Shown: positions 1 to 8,421 of the stretch, in pieces | Layout: every line of letters begins with the position of its first letter | Position numbering within the stretch: the first letter of the stretch is position 1 | NCBI RefSeq assembly: GCF_024721995.1 | Contig: NZ_JANQBC010000007.1 | Coordinates: 1-64,000 of the forward strand | Direction of reading: 5' to 3' | DNA from: Paenibacillus radicibacter | GTDB lineage: Bacteria > Bacillota > Bacilli > Paenibacillales > NBRC-103111 | Length of the DNA stretch: 64,000 nt | Notes under the pieces: model-generated | The model's input: only the letters and a program-made list of their open reading frames with translations | Database searches by the model: none | Told to the model about the DNA's origin: nothing | Made by a program: the position numbers and the translations under genes

Positions 1-1
1 G

Positions 2-103
2 AATCATTACAAGATCAATCATTACATCGAGTATCTTCAAACAAGTGCAGAAAAGCTGGAACAGGCGGAAACGGGTCTAATTAGAAAGGCAAATGCCTTT
101 TAG
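2..103 (+). CDS. C-terminal end of a truncated TslA-like effector paralog
   Basis: The window opens inside a gene. The frame from base 2 to the TAG at 101-103 gives the last 33 residues of a protein almost identical to the end of the 467-residue lipase-like protein at 900-2303. By hand alignment 93 of 102 bases match, with differences concentrated in two codon clusters. It is therefore the C-terminal helix of a tandem paralog whose body lies to the left. The lipoprotein gene follows within 40 bases. Whether the missing part carries the same lipase domain cannot be seen here. Confidence 0.8.
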   Translation, partial: NHYKINHYIEYLQTSAEKLEQAETGLIRKANAF

Positions 104-140
104 ATGTCGAGGCCATTTCGAGAAGGGAAGTTCACTAACT

Positions 141-890
141 TTGAAAAAAAGAATTATTTTACATATATTAATGATTATATCGATGTTAGGAGTGTCGGGA
201 TGCATGTTTGCACCTAAAGAGTACAGGGTTAAAAAGATGTTGGATTATTTAGAGGATAAGTATGGAGAAAAGTTTGTGGAAGAGCAATTTGATCCGGGAA
301 ATGTTTTGATGCCAGAGCTATATGGTGGAGATAGTATGCTCGTCTATCCGACTATTAATCGGGATATACCTTTTCATGTAAATAAGAATGTGAAGTCATC
401 AGGATTTAACGATAATTATGTACATGCTAGCTTATGTTATCTATTTACTGAAAAATACAAGTCAGGTGTTGAGTCGATAGATGAGAGAGTGAAGGCTGTA
501 AAATTTAGATTTGGAACGAAAGTTTATCCTGAAGATCCTAGTATTTTAAAACAACCGATTGACGATTTCGCAAATGATAAAAGTAATGAATCAGATATTC
601 ATTTGTACCTTGTGGTAAGTACAGACGATGTGCAGGAATACAAGAAAGATGCGAAATTTATACATGATTTACATTCTTTTATGTTGAATTTAACGCATCG
701 TGAATTTGAAATTTCAGTGGCATATATTAAGCAAGATAAAATACAGTCTGCTAAAGACTTAATAAGAATCTCACATACGACTAATTTCAGCTGGGATTGG
801 TTGGGAGACGATGTAATACATGTGATAGATATTATAAGTGATCGTACGATACGAGATGTGGAGTATTTTGAAGATTTAGTCAGGGGGTGA
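141..890 (+). CDS. Lipoprotein, candidate immunity protein of the lipase effectors
   Basis: A 249-residue predicted lipoprotein. It opens with a Lys/Arg-containing stretch and a hydrophobic helix and ends the signal peptide in VSGC, a good lipobox, so the mature protein should be anchored to the outer face of the membrane. I chose TTG at 141 because it starts the signal peptide cleanly and has a purine-rich GAAGGG upstream; the in-frame ATG at 93 would overlap the previous gene and add a polar leader. The rest is soluble and unrecognised. It sits between two copies of a lipase-like effector. In the Staphylococcus aureus TslA system a lipoprotein (TilA) neutralises a T7SS lipase, so an immunity role is a reasonable inference from context. 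I cannot claim sequence homology. Confidence 0.7.
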   Translation: MKKRIILHILMIISMLGVSGCMFAPKEYRVKKMLDYLEDKYGEKFVEEQFDPGNVLMPELYGGDSMLVYPTINRDIPFHVNKNVKSSGFNDNYVHASLCYLFTEKYKSGVESIDERVKAVKFRFGTKVYPEDPSILKQPIDDFANDKSNESDIHLYLVVSTDDVQEYKKDAKFIHDLHSFMLNLTHREFEISVAYIKQDKIQSAKDLIRISHTTNFSWDWLGDDVIHVIDIISDRTIRDVEYFEDLVRG

Positions 891-899
891 AGATAGCAT

Positions 900-2303
900 A
901 TGTCAATCAATATGAATGATTTAACGGACGAGGAAAAATATTTTTTGTTGGAACTATCATATATTGATTTATCTAATAGGCCACCTATCTCAAGTTCAAA
1001 TAAACCTTCTATCCGTGACGCATTAGTTTATATTGCTACACATGATACAAAAAAAGATAACATTGAGAAAATTAATTTACTCATTAACAAATACGACACC
1101 ATGATTATAGAAAATAAAACGGCTTTAAGCGATGTTAGATTGATTGGATATGAAAATCATAATCCAACAGGAAATCCTACAGTAAATGATAAGAGTGGAT
1201 TCGTAGGCTACGCATTAGAAGATAGCAATGGAAATAGAGGGGTACTATTTAGAGGAAGTGAACTTGGTACTTCGTTAGACCTGGACGAATGGATAGACTG
1301 GTCGGATAATGCCGATTCATCGTTAACAGGGACTTCCAAGCAAGTTGAGCAAGCCAATGCATTCTTTGATAAGTACAAGGTTGAGGGAGGGACGAATTCG
1401 ATTTATGGGCATTCCAAAGGGAATAATCTAGGTGCAGAAGTATTCCTCAATAATTTGGATATGGACATCTATGCGTATTCTGTCAATGGACAACCGGTGT
1501 ATTGGAATGATCTGACAGAAAAGCAGAGGGAAGCGCTTCGAGGTGACCGATACACGTTCATAGTTCACAATAGGGATTTCATCAGCGACATCGGACATGT
1601 AGAGTATGTAGATCGAGTAGTAAATCTCAAGGGGATTTCCTGGAAATCTTTTAACCCCATGTATCCGCATTCACTAGAGAGTGTGGAATTTGATTTGAAT
1701 GGAAATTTTAAGTCTTCTCGAAAACCTAATCTCACGGATCGGTTTCTTTCCATAGGATTTGAAGCTCTTATAAATACTATAAATAACAAGGGAAGTATTT
1801 ACTATTTTCTTACTGAGGTCGTGAAAGCAACCTATGTCGCAGTATCGCAAGAGGCATACGAGGCTGTGAAATTTATTAAGGATAAATGTATCGAGCTCGC
1901 TTCTAAATTGGAAAATTGGACAAGAGAGACAATTGACAGGGTGAATGTGTGGTTTGATCAGGTCGCTCAAAAGGCGAAACTTTATTTCCAAGAGATGAAA
2001 GACTGGTTCTTCGGCCGTGATACATCAACGCCATTGGAGCCCCACATTTCCATCAATATTGGTAGGCTGCAAGAATATGCGCAAAGATTAATGTCCATTC
2101 GAAGACAAGTAAGTGAAGTGAATGAACGAATAGAAGACTTGTATTTCAGAGTGGGGTTCTCCGGCATACATAATGTGTTTCGAGCAGATCGATTGACGGA
2201 AAATCATTACAAGATCAATCAGTGCATTGAGTATCTTCAAACAAGTGCAGAAAAGCTGGAACAGGCGGAAATGGGTCTGATTAGAAAGGCAAATACGATG
2301 TAG
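900..2303 (+). CDS. TslA-like lipase effector, lipase N-terminal and helical targeting domain C-terminal
   Basis: 467 residues. The first ~270 look like a DUF2974/Mbeg1-type alpha/beta hydrolase: a nucleophile elbow GHSKG (Ser172) preceded by a hydrophobic strand, acidic candidates at Asp226 and Asp230, and a candidate catalytic His257 in MYPHS. Residues ~300-380 form charged amphipathic helices. Residues ~385-467 form a helical hairpin resembling the WXG100/LXG domains used for type VII secretion. The enzyme is thus N-terminal and the targeting-like domain C-terminal, the reverse of usual LXG toxins and as in S. aureus TslA. The likely substrate is a membrane phospholipid. The start follows GGGGTGA, which overlaps the lipoprotein stop, so the two genes look cotranscribed. 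Family and fold are inferred by eye. Confidence 0.7.
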   Translation: MSINMNDLTDEEKYFLLELSYIDLSNRPPISSSNKPSIRDALVYIATHDTKKDNIEKINLLINKYDTMIIENKTALSDVRLIGYENHNPTGNPTVNDKSGFVGYALEDSNGNRGVLFRGSELGTSLDLDEWIDWSDNADSSLTGTSKQVEQANAFFDKYKVEGGTNSIYGHSKGNNLGAEVFLNNLDMDIYAYSVNGQPVYWNDLTEKQREALRGDRYTFIVHNRDFISDIGHVEYVDRVVNLKGISWKSFNPMYPHSLESVEFDLNGNFKSSRKPNLTDRFLSIGFEALINTINNKGSIYYFLTEVVKATYVAVSQEAYEAVKFIKDKCIELASKLENWTRETIDRVNVWFDQVAQKAKLYFQEMKDWFFGRDTSTPLEPHISINIGRLQEYAQRLMSIRRQVSEVNERIEDLYFRVGFSGIHNVFRADRLTENHYKINQCIEYLQTSAEKLEQAEMGLIRKANTM

Positions 2304-2310
2304 TGGAGGG

Positions 2311-2514
2311 ATGAGTATGGAAATAGATGCTAGGACAAGAAGTGAGATTAATAGCATTATTAGACAGATTTATTCGATTACCCGCGAGCTGGATTCGATC
2401 TCAACTGGTATGCGAAATGAATTTAAGGGAATTGGTACTCAGATTTGTGCAAATAAAATTATGAATATGTCAGAGAGTTATAGAGAAGTAGCGAGTAGCT
2501 TGCAGCGATTGTAA
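2311..2514 (+). CDS. Small WXG100-like helical partner protein
   Basis: A 67-residue, almost entirely helical protein with no signal peptide. It starts 7 bases after the lipase effector, with a GGAGGG site just upstream. The pattern (two amphipathic helices around a central turn, no Trp) resembles the short TIGR04197-like or LXG-associated helical proteins that pair with effector targeting domains. Its position right behind the effector supports a role as an export partner. Sequence conservation is too weak to name a family by eye. Confidence 0.6.
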   Translation: MSMEIDARTRSEINSIIRQIYSITRELDSISTGMRNEFKGIGTQICANKIMNMSESYREVASSLQRL

Positions 2515-2553
2515 GTCCTGAGTTGAGAAATTAATGAAGCGGGTGATAGGTAA

Positions 2554-2883
2554 ATGGGAGTTAACGTTGGACAAGCACAAGCCCAGGCTAATAAACTCAA
2601 TTACTATGTGAATACGCTGAGAGACACGAAGCATAATTTGTCCTTGATCAAGTCTAATCTCAATCAAGTATGGCAAGCCGATGAGATGGCTTTCGTCAAT
2701 CTAGCGATAGATCAGATCAATACAGAGATTGCAGAATTGTCTTCACATTTGGATGGATTAGGTAATGATATTGTAGCGGTAGCCTATGAGATCAAGCGTG
2801 AAGAAGAGGAAAGAGCTGCAGCAGCCGCAAGAGCCGCAGCCGCCGCGGCAGCGGCAGCTAGAGCGTCTGCACAGAAGAAGTAA
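2554..2883 (+). CDS. WXG100-like helical protein with alanine-rich tail
   Basis: 109 residues: a helix, a turn containing VWQADEM (the place where WXG proteins carry W-x-G), a second helix, then a Glu/Arg-rich and alanine-rich tail over roughly the last 25 residues. This is the WXG100 fold pattern with the glycine replaced. It precedes the large effector at 2913 and probably helps deliver it. The size and position recall YfjA of Bacillus subtilis, but this is from memory and unverified. The alanine tail is coded by mixed GCN codons, so it is not a simple codon slippage tract. Confidence 0.65.
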   Translation: MGVNVGQAQAQANKLNYYVNTLRDTKHNLSLIKSNLNQVWQADEMAFVNLAIDQINTEIAELSSHLDGLGNDIVAVAYEIKREEEERAAAAARAAAAAAAAARASAQKK

Positions 2884-2912
2884 TTGATATATAAGTGAAG
2901 GAGGTGTCAGGA

Positions 2913-4247
2913 ATGTCTAAGATTCGCATCGATATGAATCAAGTGAATGAAATCAGCAGAAAGTTAAGGCAAGAGGCGTCTAAGGTTGCAACTGTTGAGT
3001 CGGGAGTCTCTTCTGTGAAGAATAGTGTAGACTCACAGATTGCTAGTCGGCGAAACATTTACGGAAGACTCAGCCGAGCTAACAGTTTCATTCAAAGCAT
3101 AGATGACAGGTTAAATCGCTTACTCAATTTCACAAACCAATCGCCAGATAAGTATGACCAAGCAGAAACTCATATCATCAAGAACTTGCAACCGAAGTAT
3201 CTGGATTCGAAGAAAGGCATATCTTCATTATCCCAATTGATTGCTGACGGCAAATTTAACTCAATTGATGGGTTAAAGGATTTCGCAAATGACTTTGTAC
3301 AGTGGCTGTTCGACAATAACATGTTTAGCGACGCGTATGAGAAGTACAATAACACAGTAGGTCGAGCAGGAGATTTCATGAGAGCACTGCAATTCATCAC
3401 TTCGGGGCTTGCAATGACAGGTTTAGGATGGAGCTTCACGAAGACAGATGATTTATTCAAGTTTGTGATGCAGGGTAGTGTTACTGCTGGTAGGATCAAG
3501 CTTCCTATCGGTTCATTTCTCTCGTGGATAGAAAATTCAAAGCTCAACAACGTTGCTAGATTTATAGTAAATCCATTGCACTTTAAGTATAAAGATAAAT
3601 CCTTGGCTGAACTCTTATTTAAGAGCCAAACGAAGTTGCTACCGTCCCTTGCAGCTGACCTATCGAACAACTCAAGGCTGCTATGGAATCAGTTAAAAGG
3701 TATGGCTACTTCAGCCATTGACTTGGGTGCAGTAAAAGTAAATGCAGGGGCATTAGCCAAAAATGCATTCCGGGTAGGTAAAGCTAATGCCGTATCAGCT
3801 ATTGTGATAACAGGTGTAACTGAGGGCATAGGTGCAGGCATTAAGATTACGGAGAATTACAACAAATACGGTGATGATATTGAAAAATTAAAAGAAGAGA
3901 ATGCAAAGGCAGTCGGCAACGCTGTATATAAAACAGCAGTTGTATCTGGTGCGTCCATTACAGGTGCTGTCGTATTCGGAGCAGTAGGTAGCCTGGCAGG
4001 TCCGATTGGGACTGTAGTTGGTTCGTCTGTGGGGAGTTTTGTAGGCAGCTGGGTTGGTGATGTGTTCGTTAGTAAAACGCCAGGTGTTACGAAATGGGTT
4101 GAGAATCAGGCCGTCAAAGCTAAAGATACGATACATAAAGGAATTGAAGCAGTGGCGAATGGAGCAAGAAGTGTAAAGAATGGTTTTAAGGAGGTTAAGG
4201 AGGGTGCTCAGAATTTACTCAAGAGTGCCAGAAGTGTGTTTGGTTAA
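2913..4247 (+). CDS. Putative T7SS effector with glycine-zipper membrane segment
   Basis: 444 residues. Residues 1-~100 are helical with LXG/WXG-like heptad spacing and no signal peptide. The middle is mixed. Residues ~346-385 form a hydrophobic Gly/Ser/Ala segment with repeated small residues every three to four positions, a glycine-zipper pattern found in membrane-permeabilising toxins such as the LXG protein TelE of Streptococcus gallolyticus. The tail is Lys/Glu-rich. ATG at 2913 follows AAGGAGG by 8 bases; the in-frame GTG at 2895 has no site. The order small helical protein, large effector, two downstream genes is typical of LXG toxin-immunity loci. Pore formation is an inference. Confidence 0.6.
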   Translation: MSKIRIDMNQVNEISRKLRQEASKVATVESGVSSVKNSVDSQIASRRNIYGRLSRANSFIQSIDDRLNRLLNFTNQSPDKYDQAETHIIKNLQPKYLDSKKGISSLSQLIADGKFNSIDGLKDFANDFVQWLFDNNMFSDAYEKYNNTVGRAGDFMRALQFITSGLAMTGLGWSFTKTDDLFKFVMQGSVTAGRIKLPIGSFLSWIENSKLNNVARFIVNPLHFKYKDKSLAELLFKSQTKLLPSLAADLSNNSRLLWNQLKGMATSAIDLGAVKVNAGALAKNAFRVGKANAVSAIVITGVTEGIGAGIKITENYNKYGDDIEKLKEENAKAVGNAVYKTAVVSGASITGAVVFGAVGSLAGPIGTVVGSSVGSFVGSWVGDVFVSKTPGVTKWVENQAVKAKDTIHKGIEAVANGARSVKNGFKEVKEGAQNLLKSARSVFG

Positions 4248-4274
4248 ATTGACTTTGTGATGTATTGGGGGATC

Positions 4275-5063
4275 ATGATGGACACAATTTTACTAAGTAT
4301 AGAGGAGCTTATATACAGTTTCTATAGTGAAGGGTACTTTGAGAATGGTAATGGACTTAGGCATTTCTATATGAAAGAAGTAACGGAAGAGCAGATGGAG
4401 TTGCTCCTTCAAGCTGCCTGCCGCTCACTATTAGCCAAAGATATGCTTCAGTTCCAGAACCACAAATTTGAGCTTCGAAAAGATATAGAGGATATCATTG
4501 CAGCATTAAATTTTTCTCATTATTCGATTAAGTCATCTAAGCATGCAGAAGACGGTGAGGAGGATTCGGTTTCCTATCATGTGACTGATAAAGGAATATA
4601 TGAACATTCTCTTCTCTATGAAGGACAAGTTCATGTCTTTAAGCAGATGGATCAAGAGCATGTAGCGGGTAGTATTTGTGAGTTTTTTGGCGTTACACCT
4701 ATAGGGGAAGAAGAGATAGAACTAGTGATCGATCAGGCAGAATTTGATCAGATCATCCATGCAATCGATGAGGAAACAGAGCAATCGGAAGCATGGCTAG
4801 ATGAGATTCAAGGACAGCAAAAGGAATTTGTAGATGTACTTCGTGAAACCAAGGGGTATATGAACACAATGGTAATTTTGGAGATGAAGGACAATAAAGA
4901 TCCGAAGACAAAAGATGCATTCTTATTTACTACTGGTAAGTCTAATCCATGGATCATCACACGTGTGAATGACTCCTATGTAGTTCGGACGTGCACGCAA
5001 TCTATTATTCTATCTACGCTGCATAAGCATCTGAATGAGCCTGTTTCTGTCGTGTGGAGATAA
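4275..5063 (+). CDS. Unknown protein, possible effector chaperone (EspG-like guess)
   Basis: A soluble acidic protein of about 262 residues without signal peptide or membrane segment. The start is set by GGGGGA just upstream of adjacent ATG codons at 4275 and 4278; the upstream GTG at 4257 lacks a site. The layout (alpha/beta N-terminal half, long charged middle helix around residues 165-190, strand-rich C-terminal part) and the place next to T7SS-like effectors suggest an effector-specific chaperone of the EspG kind or a cytosolic immunity protein. I do not recognise a diagnostic motif. It lies between the glycine-zipper effector and a membrane protein in the same direction. Confidence 0.5.
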   Translation: MMDTILLSIEELIYSFYSEGYFENGNGLRHFYMKEVTEEQMELLLQAACRSLLAKDMLQFQNHKFELRKDIEDIIAALNFSHYSIKSSKHAEDGEEDSVSYHVTDKGIYEHSLLYEGQVHVFKQMDQEHVAGSICEFFGVTPIGEEEIELVIDQAEFDQIIHAIDEETEQSEAWLDEIQGQQKEFVDVLRETKGYMNTMVILEMKDNKDPKTKDAFLFTTGKSNPWIITRVNDSYVVRTCTQSIILSTLHKHLNEPVSVVWR

Positions 5064-5080
5064 ACTTAAGGAGAATGAGT

Positions 5081-5608
5081 ATGAAGAATTTAAAAGAAAC
5101 AGCTAGAGGTGTACAGGTAAGTTTCACAAATTTTGTTGCTATACGTTTTTTGATTGCAATGGTAATTATGATTCTTACTTCGGGTTTAGTTTTTATTTTG
5201 ATTCCTGAAGTTGATGAATCAAGAAGATTGTATGGCGTTGTTGTAGGTTTAATTGGGCTCGTTTTTTCTAGTTGGGTTTTATTAACGATTATATCTGTAA
5301 TATCAAAAGGTCGGGTTCTACTAGAAATTGAGGACGGTTATCTGATAAATCGTAAGCACCGAGTTGCGCTACAAGAAATTGCACATGTACAATTCGGATG
5401 GCATTCCAAGAAAAAGAGTGGAATGGTTTTTAAAGACCTTATCATAACAACTGTGCGTAACGAAGAGTACTACTTCCGATATTATAATTTGTTATCTGGT
5501 CAAGCTATAGCAACATTCATTGAGCAGTATATGATTCCTCATGCAGCTGCAGATTACAGAAAGAGTTGGGATTCAAATTCAAAAGGTGTATCAAAGAAAC
5601 TTATTTAA
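5081..5608 (+). CDS. Two-helix membrane protein, possible immunity protein (DUF5381/YfjD-like)
   Basis: 175 residues with two hydrophobic helices near residues 20-45 and 55-75, followed by a cytoplasmic domain of strands resembling a PH-like fold (pattern: EIEDGYLI, hydrophobic strands, then a long helix). This matches the layout of the DUF5381 family (B. subtilis YfjD), as I remember it. AAGGAG lies 7 bases before the ATG at 5081. It is the last gene of the run and ends before a bidirectional hairpin. As a membrane protein at the end of a pore-former-like effector operon, it could be the cognate immunity protein; this is inferred only from position and topology. Confidence 0.5.
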   Translation: MKNLKETARGVQVSFTNFVAIRFLIAMVIMILTSGLVFILIPEVDESRRLYGVVVGLIGLVFSSWVLLTIISVISKGRVLLEIEDGYLINRKHRVALQEIAHVQFGWHSKKKSGMVFKDLIITTVRNEEYYFRYYNLLSGQAIATFIEQYMIPHAAADYRKSWDSNSKGVSKKLI

Positions 5609-5621
5609 TGAACATATTCAA

Positions 5622-5663
5622 TAAAAACAGCCATTCACCGGATATCATCCAGTAATTGGCTGT
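5622..5663 (-). terminator. Terminator of the yhbH-spoVR operon
   Basis: A stem with arms ACAGCCA and TGGCTGT lies between the convergent genes. Read on the minus strand it is followed by a run of T, fitting a Rho-independent terminator for spoVR. It may also serve the effector operon arriving from the left, but there is no T run on that strand. Confidence 0.6.
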
Positions 5664-5682
5664 CCTTAGTTTCATTTCAACT

Positions 5683-7077
5683 TTACACAAACTTCCGGTG
5701 ATGCTTCTTCCCATCGAAAGTAAACTGCACTTTCTTCTCCTCGATCATCGTCTCCATGTGCACCGTCTTACCCCAAAGCCGCTGGATGTGAGGCAAGGTC
5801 TTCTCCAAGTACTTCAGATCAAGTTCGATACCCTCATAAGAGTGACGCAGGAACAACTCTCCATTACGCTGATAATCCCCATCAATGACTTCGATATACG
5901 GAAAGCCGCCGTTCACACGCGAGTAGACGAGTTGGTCTCGGATGTTCTCCCACGTTTTGTCGGTAATTTTCCATTCCGGTCCCTTTTTCTCGAAAATATA
6001 CAGGTCTAACTCCTCGACGAGTTCCTTCGTCATGTAGTTGCGAATAAACGAGCTGTCAGATTCGACTTCTCGTACTTCAAAAATCTTGTTCCGATCGAAT
6101 CGTTTTTCAATATCCTCAAATATTTTGAGTCCCAAATAGTAAGGATTAAGGCTGTTCTTAGAAGGTATGACAACGGAAGAGTTCAGTTTGGAGTATTCGA
6201 TCGTTTCCTCAGGAGTGAGGTCGAGTTCACGTAGGATACGTTGGTGCCAATACGATGCCCAGCCTTCGTTCATGATCTTCGTCTCCAGCTGCGGCCAGAA
6301 GTATAGCATTTCATCGCGAAGCATGGTCATAATGTCACGCTGCCAATCGGTGAGATCGGTAGCGTATTGTTGAATGAACCAGACGAGGTCTTTTTCATGT
6401 TTCTCTGGGAATGTTTTCTTGGCTGCCACGTTGTCAGTTTCTTGCTTCACAGCAGACTTATCAATATCCCACAGATCTTCATAGCCGGTTAATCGATCTG
6501 ATGTTGTTTTGCTGGAAGACGATTTCCTGCTTCTATTTCGCTGCATGTGTTTTTCAGCATCTATTAAATAGGGCTTTGTTATACTTGGATCGACATGCTC
6601 CTGAATAGCCAAGACCGCATCGATAAACTGTTCGACTTCATCTATCCCATATTCTATTTCGTATTGACGAATTCGCTCGGCAGTAGCTGCCATGCTATCG
6701 ACCATATTACGGTTGGTCTTGGAGAATCGAACATTATTCTTGAAAAAATCGCAGTGCGCAAGCACGTGCGCGACTATGAGCTTATTCTGAATCAAGGAAT
6801 TACCCTCTAATAAGAAGGCGTAGCAAGGGTCGGAATTGATGACAAGTTCATAAATTTTGCTCAGTCCAAAATCATATTGCATCTTCATTCGATGAAAGTT
6901 TTTCCCGAAACTCCAATGCGAGTATCGAGTTGGCATGCCATAAGCACCGAAGGTGTAAATGATTTCGGCAGGGCAAATCTCATAGCGCATCGGGAAAAAA
7001 TCCAATCCGAATTCTGCTGCGATTTCCGTTATTTTCTCAATGGCAGTCTCTAATTCATGGATTCCGTTCGTAGACAT
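5683..7077 (-). CDS. spoVR: SpoVR family sporulation protein
   Basis: 464 residues, the normal size of stage V sporulation protein R. The N-terminal [20 protein letters not shown] region and the conserved [12 protein letters not shown] segment identify the family. In B. subtilis SpoVR is needed for proper spore cortex formation and is made in the mother cell; its biochemistry is unresolved. The ATG has a GGAGGTG site that overlaps the end of yhbH, 6 bases away, so the two are cotranscribed. Residues ~160-200 hold a variable Lys/Ser-rich linker. Confidence 0.93.
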   Translation of the reverse strand: MSTNGIHELETAIEKITEIAAEFGLDFFPMRYEICPAEIIYTFGAYGMPTRYSHWSFGKNFHRMKMQYDFGLSKIYELVINSDPCYAFLLEGNSLIQNKLIVAHVLAHCDFFKNNVRFSKTNRNMVDSMAATAERIRQYEIEYGIDEVEQFIDAVLAIQEHVDPSITKPYLIDAEKHMQRNRSRKSSSSKTTSDRLTGYEDLWDIDKSAVKQETDNVAAKKTFPEKHEKDLVWFIQQYATDLTDWQRDIMTMLRDEMLYFWPQLETKIMNEGWASYWHQRILRELDLTPEETIEYSKLNSSVVIPSKNSLNPYYLGLKIFEDIEKRFDRNKIFEVREVESDSSFIRNYMTKELVEELDLYIFEKKGPEWKITDKTWENIRDQLVYSRVNGGFPYIEVIDGDYQRNGELFLRHSYEGIELDLKYLEKTLPHIQRLWGKTVHMETMIEEKKVQFTFDGKKHHRKFV

Positions 7078-7083
7078 GACGCG

Positions 7084-8238
7084 TTACACCTCCATTTTAC
7101 GAGGAGAGAAGAACGTCTTGAGTGCTTTGTACACTTCTCCCTTTTCACGAATAATATAATGCAGGAACTTCGGATTGTGGATGTTGCGATAGGCAGACAT
7201 TAAGGTGGAGGAACGGTTGTATTGGTTAACCTCGCCATAGCCGAACAGATTAGAGCGCTCCATGAGCTGAGTGATGAGCTTGACACACTTTTCATTATCG
7301 GAAGTTAAATTGTCTCCGTCGGAGAAATGGAATGGATAGATGTTGTACTTGGCAGGTGGATATTTGCGGTCAATGAGATCGAGTGCCGTCTGATAGGCAG
7401 ATGAACAGATCGTCCCACCACTTTCTCCTTTAGTGAAAAATTCTTCTTCGGTCACGACTTTCGCTTCTGTATGGTGGGAAATAAAGACGATTTCGACATG
7501 CTCGTATTTGGTGCGTAAGAAGCGTGTCATCCAGAAGAAAAAGCTGCGTGCGATATATTTCTCAAAAGAACCCATACTGCCTGAGGTGTCCATCATCGCA
7601 ATAATGAGTGCGTTGGACTGTGGATTCTCGGTTTCTTCCCATGTCTTAAAACGTAGATCGTCTGGCGAGATGCCGTGAATGCCCGGTTGACCGGAGCTTG
7701 CGTTGCGCTTGAGGTTTTCGAGGATAGTGCGTTTCTTGTCGATGTTCGACATGATGCCTTTCTTACGGATATCGTTGAACACAATTTCGTTGTTCATGAT
7801 GTTGTCTTTTTCCTTATTCTGAAGGTTCGGCAGCTCTAACTCTGAAAAAAGCATGGCTTGCAGCTCTTCGAGCGGTACTTCCGCTTCAAAATAATCGTCA
7901 CCGGCTTGATCGCCAGCCTCGCCCTTCCCTTTGCCTGGTCCTTGAGCAGGTGTAGGGTCGACACCGAGTACATCACCGACTTCAGAGTCGCCATCGCCTT
8001 GACCGACATGCTTACTCTTATTGTAGTTGTATCGCAGACGATATTCGTCTAATGAGCGAATGGGCACCTTAATGATTTGTTTTCCGTCGGACATGATAAT
8101 GCTTTCTTCGGTTACAAGATCAGGCAAGTTCTTCTTGATGGCTTCGCGTACTTTTTGTTGGTGCCGAGTCTGATCTTGGTATCCTTTGCGATGCAGCGAC
8201 CAATCTTCGCGAGATACTGTAAATAGCGGCTTAATCAC
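7084..8238 (-). CDS. yhbH: Sporulation protein YhbH (DUF444, von Willebrand A-like)
   Basis: 384 residues. It shows the DUF444 pattern: [18 protein letters not shown] near the start, a Gly-rich acidic linker around residues 90-120, then a VWA-like domain with a MIDAS-like DTSGSMG and SGGT. The GTG start is chosen because AAGGAGG lies 6 bases upstream; an in-frame ATG farther up has no site. In bacteria this family usually works with the serine kinase PrkA and SpoVR. Here spoVR follows directly, but prkA is not upstream; a DUF218 gene lies divergently instead. A sigma-E-like promoter precedes the gene. Confidence 0.92.
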   Translation of the reverse strand: MIKPLFTVSREDWSLHRKGYQDQTRHQQKVREAIKKNLPDLVTEESIIMSDGKQIIKVPIRSLDEYRLRYNYNKSKHVGQGDGDSEVGDVLGVDPTPAQGPGKGKGEAGDQAGDDYFEAEVPLEELQAMLFSELELPNLQNKEKDNIMNNEIVFNDIRKKGIMSNIDKKRTILENLKRNASSGQPGIHGISPDDLRFKTWEETENPQSNALIIAMMDTSGSMGSFEKYIARSFFFWMTRFLRTKYEHVEIVFISHHTEAKVVTEEEFFTKGESGGTICSSAYQTALDLIDRKYPPAKYNIYPFHFSDGDNLTSDNEKCVKLITQLMERSNLFGYGEVNQYNRSSTLMSAYRNIHNPKFLHYIIREKGEVYKALKTFFSPRKMEV

Positions 8239-8262
8239 GGTGCACCTCCTTATATTCATGGC

Positions 8263-8290
8263 ATAGCATGACTTGTTATTCAATATATTC
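8263..8290 (-). promoter_or_regulatory. Candidate sigma-E promoter for yhbH-spoVR
   Basis: On the minus strand, GAATATA and CATGCTAT are separated by 13 bases, resembling the sigma-E -35 (KMATATT) and -10 (CATACAxT) elements. The -10 is about 25 bases from the yhbH GTG. B. subtilis yhbH is transcribed in the mother cell, which fits. Both boxes are imperfect. Confidence 0.35.
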
Positions 8291-8297
8291 AAGATTA

Positions 8298-8330
8298 AGG
8301 GGGTTATGTGAGCGGCAAGGGATGGTTTTT
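8298..8330 (+). repeat. Left copy of a 33-bp imperfect direct repeat
   Basis: A 33-base stretch with the core TGAGCGGCA. It matches 9520-9552 at 29 of 33 positions by hand. The two copies lie just outside the DUF218 gene, in the spacers to yhbH and to the GNAT gene. No other copy was noticed in the window. Confidence 0.6.
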
Positions 8331-8421
8331 TCAATTTGACAGTTGATTGAAATTGTGACAATGTGCTAATAGTAATTATGCTCAGGCATCTTAGATGTTA
8401 CAGAAGAGGAAGGAACACATC

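Noticed and set aside
93-890. ATG at 93 as start of the lipoprotein
   Set aside because: It would overlap the end of the previous gene and put a polar 16-residue stretch before the signal peptide; TTG at 141 gives a proper lipoprotein start.
5656-6009. A 117-codon plus-strand frame opposite spoVR
   Set aside because: Shadow of spoVR; no start site and starts inside the shared terminator region.
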